Below are positions 57,139 through 64,000 of a stretch of 64,000 bases of DNA, piece by piece (the stretch's first letter is position 1; every line of letters begins with the position of its first letter). This stretch comes from DATKIY01 sp963726755 (GTDB lineage Bacteria; Actinomycetota; Actinomycetes; JAHEKZ01): assembly GCA_963726755.1 (NCBI GenBank), contig CAVSDB010000002.1, positions 62,001-126,000 of the forward strand, read 5' to 3'. Below the pieces are notes generated by a model. That model had not been told where the DNA came from and searched no databases. It saw only the letters and a program-made list of their open reading frames with translations. A program made the translations under genes and the position numbers.

Positions 57139-57322
57139 GGCTGAGCGAACTCCTGGTTCTCGGGGACCGACCTCGCGTCGCGGCGTGGGGTTACCGCACG
57201 ATGTCGGAGAAACACGTCAGGTCGTCCGGGTAGAGGGGCCGAGCGCCTGTCGGGTACCCGGCGATTCTGCCAGACCCTGCCCAGCCGCCCAAATCCCCCT
57301 AAGGCCAAGCCCGTGCGGGAAG

Positions 57323-57381
57323 AGGGTGATCCGCGGGCGCGTTCCCGTAACTCTCTTTAGGGAACGTGTCCGCGGATCACC
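57323..57381 (+). repeat. Hairpin element copy 4 (loop GTAACTCTCTTTA)
   Basis: The best-formed copy: a 23-bp stem, 57323-57345 with 57359-57381, with 21 Watson-Crick pairs and two G-T wobbles, no mismatch. Loop at 57346-57358. The outer arm GGGTGATCCGCGG resembles copy 1 (GGGTGAGCCGCGG), the only two related stems. Confidence 0.88.
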
Positions 57382-57445
57382 CGACGCGAACGTGCCGCTG
57401 TAGAGAACGTGCCGCGGTGAGTGACAACCGACGCGATCAGCCGAG

Positions 57446-57514
57446 GAAGGGAGCGATCCGGAGGGCCATTCCCTAAAGAGAGTTACGGGAATGTCCCTCC
57501 AGATCGCTCCCTTC
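57446..57514 (-). repeat. Hairpin element copy 5 (loop GTAACTCTCTTTA on the minus strand)
   Basis: A 28-bp stem, 57446-57473 with 57487-57514: 26 Watson-Crick pairs, one G-T wobble (valid only on the minus strand) and one mismatch. Loop at 57474-57486. Starts 3 bases after the ffh stop and, unlike the other copies, lies in the sense of the adjacent gene. Confidence 0.88.
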
Positions 57515-57517
57515 GTC

Positions 57518-59049
57518 TTAGCGGCCGAGTAGGTCTGTGAACTCCGTCGGGAGTTCGGCAAGTGATGGGGCGGTCGTCGCGTCGCCGGTGTCTTGGCCCG
57601 ACTCCTGGAGGGCTCGCTTCGCGGGGTTCCCGCTGCGACCGCCCTGGCCCTTCTTGCCCTTCTTGGTCTTCTTGCCCTTGCGTCGGACGGCTGGCGCCCA
57701 TCCCGCCGGGGAGTCCGGCCATTCCCGGCATGCCCGGCATGCCGCCGCCACGTGCCATCTGGCTCATCATCTTGCGAGCCTCAGTGAATCGCTGGACGAG
57801 TTGGTTGACGTCGGTCACCGAGGTTCCCGACCCACCAGCGATGCGAATTCGTCGTGAGGCATTCAGCAGTTTGACGTCGTCGCGCTCAGCGGGGGTCATC
57901 GACTGAATGATGGCTCGGATCCGGTCGAACTCACGCTCGTCCAGGTTGTTGATGGCTTCCTTGTGCTCGCCCATCCCCGGCAGCATCCCCAGGAGCTTGC
58001 CGACCGAGCCCATCTTCTGGACGGCCTGGAGTTGCGGCAAGGAAGTCGGTCAGCGTGAACTCGTTGCCCGCCGCAAGTTTGGCCGCCATCTGCTCGGCCT
58101 GGTCCTGCTCGAAGACCTTTTCGGCCTGCTCGATCAGCGTGAGCATGTCGCCCATGTCGAGAATGCGAGAAGCCATTCGCTCGGGGTGGAAGACGTCGAA
58201 GTCGTCGAGCTTCTCGCCGTTGCTGGCGAACATGATGGGCTTACCGGTGACGCCGCGAACCGACAACGCAGCGCCACCGCGGGCGTCGCCGTCGAGCTTG
58301 GTCAGCACGACGCCGTCGAATCCCACACCGTCGGCAAACGCCTGCGCGGTCGTCAATGCGTCTTGTCCGACCATGGCGTCGAGGACGAACAGCACCTCGT
58401 CCGGCTGGACGGCATCGCGAATGTTGCGAGCCTGGTCCATCATCTCGGCGTCGACGCCAAGACGTCCGGCGGTGTCCACGATCACGACGTCGTACAGCTT
58501 GTCCTGAGCGTGCGTTATCGCGTCTCGCGAGACCTTGACCGGATCGCCGACGCCGCTACCAACCTCGGGCGCGAACACCGCGACGCCAGCGTTGTCTCCG
58601 ACGATCTGAAGTTGCTGGACGGCGTTGGGTCGCTGCAGGTCTGCTGCCACCAGCAGTGGCTGGTGACCGGAGGCTTTCAGCCAGCGACCGAGCTTGCCGG
58701 CCAGCGTGGTCTTGCCGGTTCCCTGCAGGCCCGCGAGCAGGATCACCGTCGGCGGGGTCTTCGCCAGCCGCAAGCGGCGAGTCTCGCCGCCCAAGATGGT
58801 GGCGAGTTCGTCGTTGACGATCTTCACCATCTGCTGCGCAGGATTCAGCGCTTCTGAGACCTCAGCGCCCTTGGCTCGTTCACGCACTGACGCGATGAAG
58901 TCCTTGACGACCGGGAGGGCGACGTCAGCCTCGAGCAGCGCAACCCGAATCTCGCGCAGCGTCGCGTCGATGTCGGCGTCGGAAAGCTTGCCCTTGCCAC
59001 GCAGGTTCTTGAACGTGGCGCTGAGGCGGTCTTGGAGCGTGGTGAACAA
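57518..59049 (-). CDS. ffh: Signal recognition particle protein Ffh (frameshifted)
   Basis: SRP GTPase. N domain MFTTLQDRLSATFKNLRGKG, G domain VILLAGLQGTGKTTLAGKLG (P-loop), LVAADLQRPNAVQQLQIVGD, DVVIVDTAGRLGVDAEMMDQ, DAMVGQDALTTAQAFADGVG and VVLTKLDGDARGGAALSVRG. M domain: PQLQAVQKMGSVGKLLGMLP, SMTPAERDDVKLLNASRRIR, IAGGSGTSVTDVNQLVQRFT and a Gly/Met tail (RGGGMPGMPGMAGLPGGMG), then GKKTKKGKKGQGGRSGNPAK. Breaks near 58040 and 57690. The Lys-rich end after the M domain is long but known in relatives. Confidence 0.95.
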
Positions 59050-59104
59050 CGGGAACGTCCTTCCGGGAGTCGCTCAAGGATACCCGGCCGCTCCTGGACG
59101 GGGG

Positions 59105-60212
59105 TTAGCCGAGCAGGGCCTCGACGAAGACTTCGGGATCGAACGGCGCCAGGTCGTCAGCGCCCTCCCCGAGGCCGACGAATTTCACTGGTACGCCGAG
59201 CTCGCGCTGCACCGCGACGACAATCCCGCCCTTGGCGGTGCCGTCCAGTTTGGTCAAGACAACGCCAGTGACGTCGACGACTTCGGCGAAGACCTTCGCC
59301 TGCAGCATGCCGTTCTGACCAGTGGTGGCGTCGAGAACCAGCAGCACCTCGTCGACCGGTGCCTGCTTTTCGATGACGCGCTTGACCTTGCCGAGTTCGT
59401 CCATGAGCCCAGCTTTGGTGTGCAATCGCCCCGCGGTGTCGACGATCAGCACGTCGGCTTCGTTTTCAATCGCAGCCGACACGGCGTCGAATGCGACGCT
59501 CGCGGGGTCTCCCCCGTCCGGGCCACGCACGACAGGGACGCCAACGCGGTCCCCCCACGTTTGGAGTTGTTCCGACGGCCGCCGCTCGGAAGGTGTCGGC
59601 AGCACCAAGCACGACATCACGATCGTCAGCTACCAGCAGCCGCGCCAACTTGCCTGAGGTTGTCGTCTTGCCAGTTCCGTTTACGCCAACCACGAGCACG
59701 ACGGCTGGCCGTCCGATCGCCTCACCAAAGGCAAGGCTGCGGTCGGTATCCGCGCCAACCTGTGCGAGCAACTCGTCGTGCAGCAACGTTCGAAGGGCCA
59801 CTGGATCGGCTGTCCCGTCGATCCGCACTTGTTCACGCAACCGATCCACGACTGGCAGTTGCGACCGCCACCCCGAGGTCGGCTCCGATCAGGTTCTCTT
59901 CGATCTCGTCCCAGGTCTCGTCGTCGATCCGCTCGCGCGAGAGCAAGGTGAGCAGACCCTGCCCCAAGGCACCGGAGCCAGACAGCCGACCGCGCAAGCG
60001 AGCCATGCGACCGGCGGCCGGCTGCGGGACGCTCAACACTGACGTCGTCCTCAAGAACCAGAGTCGACGGAGCCATCGGCGGAGGTCGGAGCAGCGTCAG
60101 GCCGAGGTCCGTCGGAGGGTGGACCAGATCGGCTGCGAACCAGGACGAGGGTGATCACCAGCACCATCGCCAGCACACCGGCAACAGTCAGGACAAGGGC
60201 TGCGGAATTCAC
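59105..60212 (-). CDS. ftsY: SRP receptor FtsY (several frameshifts)
   Basis: An N-terminal membrane helix (LVLTVAGVLAMVLVITLVLV) as in many actinobacterial FtsY, a short acidic linker, then the NG domain: LLTLLSRERIDDETWDEIEE, NLIGADLGVAVA, RPAVVLVVGVNGTGKTTTSG (P-loop), VVLGAADTFRAAA, EQLQTWGDRVGVPVV, DVLIVDTAGRLHTKAGLMDE, LLVLDATTGQNGMLQAKVFA, VVLTKLDGTAKGGIVVAVQR and KFVGLGEGADDLAPFDPEVF. Breaks near 60060, 59860 and 59590. GTG 60212 starts VNSAALVLTV. Confidence 0.94.
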
Positions 60213-60236
60213 GTGCGCGAGTCTGTCAGACCCAGG

Positions 60237-60607
60237 TCATGACGCAGCCGGCCTGGATCCCCCATCAAGCAGGCGGCGCGCAAAGACGGCGAATCCACCG
60301 GCAGCCACTGCGGCCAGCAGCAGACCTAAGACAAACGTCGCTGCCAGCGATCCGACGAAGAGCGCGGCCACCGCCCAACGCTTGCGACCCGATTCAAAGC
60401 GAGCCACATACAAGAACGCCGCGCGATGCCCCAGCGGCCGGAAGCAGGATGGCGGGCAGGAAGACAAACCACGAAACCTTGTCGTCTGTCGCCGGACGCC
60501 GCAGTCAAGAGCAGGTTGGTGACCACGTAACAAAACATGAACACGACGGACACCGTGACGAACATCAGGATTCCTGCACGCGAGCGAGGCGCGTCAGGTT
60601 CACTCAC
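60237..60607 (-). CDS. Small membrane protein (frameshifted), unknown function
   Basis: About 120 residues over two frames. RAGILMFVTVSVVFMFCYVV then TNLLLTAA form a first helix, and after a break near 60490 RKRWAVAALFVGSLAATFVL and GLLLAAVAAGGFAVFARRLL form another two. No known family recognised. ATG 60607 overlaps the smc stop by 4 bases, so it is translated with smc; membership in a conserved smc-ftsY operon is seen in some actinobacteria. Confidence 0.65.
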
Positions 60608-63600
60608 GCGGACTCGGCTTCGCGCAGCCGCTGACTGATCACCGCACTCACACCATCGCCGCGCATGGAGACGCCATACAACGCATCGGCAACTTCCATG
60701 GTGCGCTTTTGGTGAGTGATGACGATGAGTTGCGAGTTCTCGCGCAACTCGTCGTAGATGTCGAGCAGGCGTCCGAGGTTGGTGTCGTCGAGCGCGGCTT
60801 CGACTTCGTCCAACACGTAGAACGGACTGGGGCGTGCCTTGAACAGCGCGATCAGGAACGCGACCGCGGTCAACGAGCGCTCGCCACCGGAAAGCAGCGA
60901 CAGCCGCTTGACCTTCTTGCCCGGAGGTCGCGCTTCGATGTCGACGCCGGTAACAAGCAGGTCGCCTGGATCGGTCAGGACCAGCCTTCCCTCACCACCG
61001 GGGAATAGGCGGGCGAAGACTTCGGTGAACTCTCGAGCGACGTCGCTATACGCCTCTGAGAAGACCTGCTGCACGCGCTCGTCAACTTCACGCACGATGT
61101 CGAGCAAGTCGCGCTTGGTCTTCTTCAGGTCCTCCAACTGCTCGCTGAGGAACTGCTGACGTTCCTCCATCGCCGAGAACTCCTCCAGCGCCAACGGGTT
61201 GACTCTGCCCAACTGCGCGAGCGCCCGCTCTGCGATCCGCAGCCGCTTCTCTTGCTCACTTCGCACGTACGGAATGGGCTGCGGCGGTACTTCCGGCTCT
61301 TCCTCGCCAGGTGCCAAGGGTGACGGCGGCACAAGTTGGTTCGGACCGTACTCGGCGAGCAGGTCATCGGATCCGACGCCGAACTCCTCCATGGCGCGCG
61401 TTTCGATTTGCTCGATCCGCAACCGTTGTTCGGTGCGAGCCACCTCGTCGCGGTGAACCGAGTCGGTGAGCTTCTCCAACTCGCCAGACAACTCACGGCC
61501 ACGTCCACGAACGGCCAACAGTTCACCTTCGCGCGCCGTCCGAGCATGCTCAGCCTCGACCCGGGCTTGGCTGGCTGCCGCGATCGAGCGCTCGAGTCGG
61601 CTCAGCACGATGTCGCAAGCCCGCAACACGGCACGACCGACGGCCGCCTCGCGCGCGGCACGTTCGCGTCGCACCCGCGCGCGCTCGCGGGCTAGCGCGC
61701 TCCGCCTCGGCGTCTTGCTCGAGTTGGTCGGCTCGACCGTGCAACGCGTTGGCGCGCTCTTCGCCGGTTCGCACTGCCAGCCGCTGCTCGGTCTCGGCGT
61801 GACGAGCCGCGGCGACAGCGGCCGCCAACCGGTCGCGCTCCTCCGTGTTCGGCTCCTCGATATCTGGCGCCGCTTCAGCCGCCGCCAGTCGGTCGGTGAG
61901 CTCGGTCAGCGCCAGTTCGGCTGCCTGATGACGTTGTTGGGCAGCCTCGATCGCCGCGATCTGACGGTCAGCTTCTGCGGTGGCGGCGCGGGCAGCCGAA
62001 CCGAGCTGACCCAGTTGTTCAGCAACGCCGGCCAACCGAGCGTCTGACTCATGAAGTCGGGCCAAGGCTGCCTCAACGCGACCGCGCGCCGCTTGCCGTT
62101 CCTCGCCGACCTGTGCCAGCGAGAATCGAAGCCGCTCGCATCGATGCGTCGTCGCAGCCAACCGCTCACTCGCGTCGTCGACCGCTGCCTGAACCTCGAG
62201 CAAACTGGGCGACGACGCCGAGCCGCCGTGCGCGAACGTCCGGCCCAAGCAGGTCACCGTCTCGCGTGGCCGCAGTCAGCGATGGTTCGGCCTCGATCAG
62301 AGCGCGTGCCTCGGCAAGCCCGTCGACAACTGCCACGCGGTCGAGCAAAGCGTGCAGCGCCGGACGTAACTGCTCGGGAGCGCTCACCAGGTCGACGGCG
62401 TACGAGGCGTGCGCTGGCAGAGTTGGCCAACCGGTCGAACCCGTCGTCGAACCCCCACCAACCAAGAGCCCGGTACGTCCTGAGTCGTCCTGCTTGAGCC
62501 AACGCAGGGCGTCGACAGCGGACCCGACCGATGAGACGGCTACCGCATCAGCGGCCGCACCGAGGGCAGCCGCAACCGCCGCCTCGGAACCTTGCTCAAC
62601 GGTGAGCAACGCAGCGACCGAACCGAGCAGTCCGGACACCTGGTCGGTGGCCGCTAGCAGCGCACCGGACCCGTCCTTGCGAGCCAGTCCGAGTTCCAAC
62701 GCATCCTTGCGGGCAACCAAAGCGGCCCGCTCCTGCTCGGCGGCTCGCTCGTCTTCGCGCAGCGCCGCGATCTTCTCCTCTGCCGTCGCCAAGGCAAGCG
62801 ACGCCGTCTCGTGGTCGGAGTCGAGGTCGACCTCGCCTTCGTCCAGCCCGGCGATCTGCGCCTCAAGCGCGGCGAATTCTTCCTGCGCCTGACGTGCTCG
62901 CTCCCGAGCCTCGGCCACCGCGCTGTCGAGTCGCTGCCTGTTCGGCCGCTGCGGCCTCTACCGTGCTGCGGGCCGCGTTGACCTTGCCGACCAGTCGCGC
63001 CAGCCCTTCGCGACGATCCGCGATCGCCCTAAGCAACGACGCAACGCGCTGTTCCTCGTCGGCGAGCCCACCTTCGGAGTCGATCCGTCGCTTCTCGAGA
63101 TCGAGCAAAGTGGCGCGGTCCGCAGCAATCTGCTCGGCGAGTTCGCGCTCTTGTTCCCGGATCTGCGACGCCTCGCGCTCCATGTCCTCGGGTTCGCGGG
63201 GTGCTTGCTCAATCTCGGGCTGTTCGGCGTGGTGGCGAACTCGCTCAGCGGCAAGGGTGGCAGTTCCGCGGAATCGATCGGCGAGTCCGTTGAGCTGGAA
63301 CCAGGTTTCCTGGGCGCTGGTCAGCGCCGGCAACGTGTCGGTGACGGCCCGCTCTAACTCGGACTCTCGTTGCTGAATCTCGGCGAGTTCGCGTTCGGTC
63401 GCAGCCGCGACGCTGAAGCAATGCGGATTCGTCCGCGGTCTCTTGTTCGAGCGCACCGCGCAGTACCCCGAGGTCGTCGGCGAGCAGTCGGAGCCGAGCA
63501 TCTCGAACATCCGACTGGATGACGCTGGCCCGCTTGGCGATCTCTGCCTGGCGACCCAAGCGGTTTGAGTTGACGCCGCAACTCGATCGTCAGGTCGGTG

Positions 63601-64000
63601 AGCCGAACCAGGTTGGCTTCCATCGCGTCAAGTTTGCGGAGTGCTTTTTCTTTCCGCTTGCGGTGCTTGAGGACGCCGGCGGCTTCCTCGATGAAGCCGC
63701 GTCGATCCTCTGGCGTGGCCGACAGCACTGAGTCGAGCTGGCCCTGGCCGACGATGACGTGCATCTCGCGGCCAATCCCGGAGTCGGAGAGCAACTCCTG
63801 GACGTCAAGGAGCCGACATGGCTCACCGTTGATTGCGTACTCAGAGCCGCCGTTGCGGAACATCGTCCGCGAGATGTTGACCTCGGTGTAGTCGATGGGC
63901 AACGCGCCGTCGGTGTTATCGATCGTGAGCACGACCTCAGCGCGGCCAAGGGGTGGCCGACCGGAGGTCCCGGCGAAGATGACGTCTTCCATCTTGCCGC
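60604..64000 (-). CDS. smc: Chromosome segregation ATPase SMC (partial, several frameshifts)
   Basis: Runs off the right edge; the first about 100 residues are missing. Visible: MEDVIFAGTSGRPPLGRAEV, YTEVNISRTMFRNGGSEYAI, GREMHVIVGQGQLDSVLSAT (coiled-coil neck), FIEEAAGVLKHRKRKEKALR, long Glu/Ala/Arg-rich coiled coils, the hinge (LVSAPEQLRPALHALLDRVA, VVDGLAEARALIEAEPSLTA), then NPLALEEFSAMEERQQFLSE, FARLFPGGEGRLVLTDPGDL, LSLLSGGERSLTAVAFLIAL (signature), PSPFYVLDEVEAALDDTNLG (Walker B) and SQLIVITHQKRTMEVADALY. Breaks near 63510, 62900, 62230 and 61680. Stop overlaps the small membrane protein gene. Confidence 0.93.

Larger units (their letters stand above)
57139..57517. other. 379-bp intergenic region between rpsP and ffh
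   Basis: Contains hairpin elements 4 (57323-57381) and 5 (57446-57514), convergently oriented 64 bases apart. The stretch 57139-57322 should hold the rpsP promoter; I see GC-rich sequence and no clear box. No ORF with a plausible start. Confidence 0.65.

Overview
The window is GC-rich, densely coded DNA from an actinobacterium (class Actinomycetia in the broad sense; I cannot name the genus). The evidence is the order smc-ftsY-ffh-rpsP-khpA-rimM-trmD-rplS-lepB-rnhB-yraN-comM-dprA-xerC-whiG / rpsB-tsf-pyrH-frr-cdsA-rlmN, a WhiG/FliA-type sigma factor next to rpsB, a 13E12-type HNH gene, an MmpL-type RND transporter, frequent GTG starts and many 4-base start/stop overlaps.

Layout. At 1-1541 are the start of the site-2 protease gene and dxr. 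At about 40.3-64 kb is the housekeeping block listed above, almost all on the minus strand. Between rlmN and dxr lies about 39 kb of accessory DNA. From low to high coordinate it holds: an RND transporter with a TetR repressor; a GABA module (aldehyde dehydrogenase, PucR-type regulator, GabT); a c-di-GMP module (EAL-GAF protein, membrane GGDEF-EAL protein and two 33-residue peptides) with a saccharopine-dehydrogenase-like gene; polyamine uptake and breakdown (agmatinase, PotABCD, an amine oxidase, two aminobutyraldehyde dehydrogenases, an Lrp/AsnC regulator, a putrescine-type aminotransferase) interleaved with mmsA and an HNH gene; a glycosyltransferase / sugar kinase / SIS operon; and a glutarate module (glutaryl-CoA dehydrogenase, class III CoA-transferase, GntR regulator) enclosing a secreted beta-helix protein.

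How the genes work together. Agmatine can be cut to putrescine, and putrescine/spermidine imported by PotABCD. The aminotransferase or the FAD oxidase plus PatD-type dehydrogenases would give GABA, and GabT plus the aldehyde dehydrogenase would carry it towards succinate. The glutarate genes share a 12-bp operator-like site.

Most notable signals. (1) Five intergenic long hairpins have nearly unrelated stems but one conserved 13-nt loop, GTAACTCTCTTTA (one copy has 14 nt). All six G-T wobbles are productive only on the strand carrying this loop, as expected for a structured RNA or ssDNA element. (2) Two tandem genes encode 33-residue hydrophobic peptides ending GAGKKWN and GAGQKWN, directly upstream of and overlapping a membrane GGDEF-EAL gene. 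(3) A histone-H1-like Ala/Lys/Pro tail is fused to the WhiG-family sigma factor.

Caveat. More than half of the long genes, including essential ones (dxr, ffh, ftsY, smc, trmD, lepB), contain one to five apparent frameshifts. I treat these as sequencing errors and give coordinates for the reconstructed genes. No tRNA, rRNA or CRISPR array was seen.
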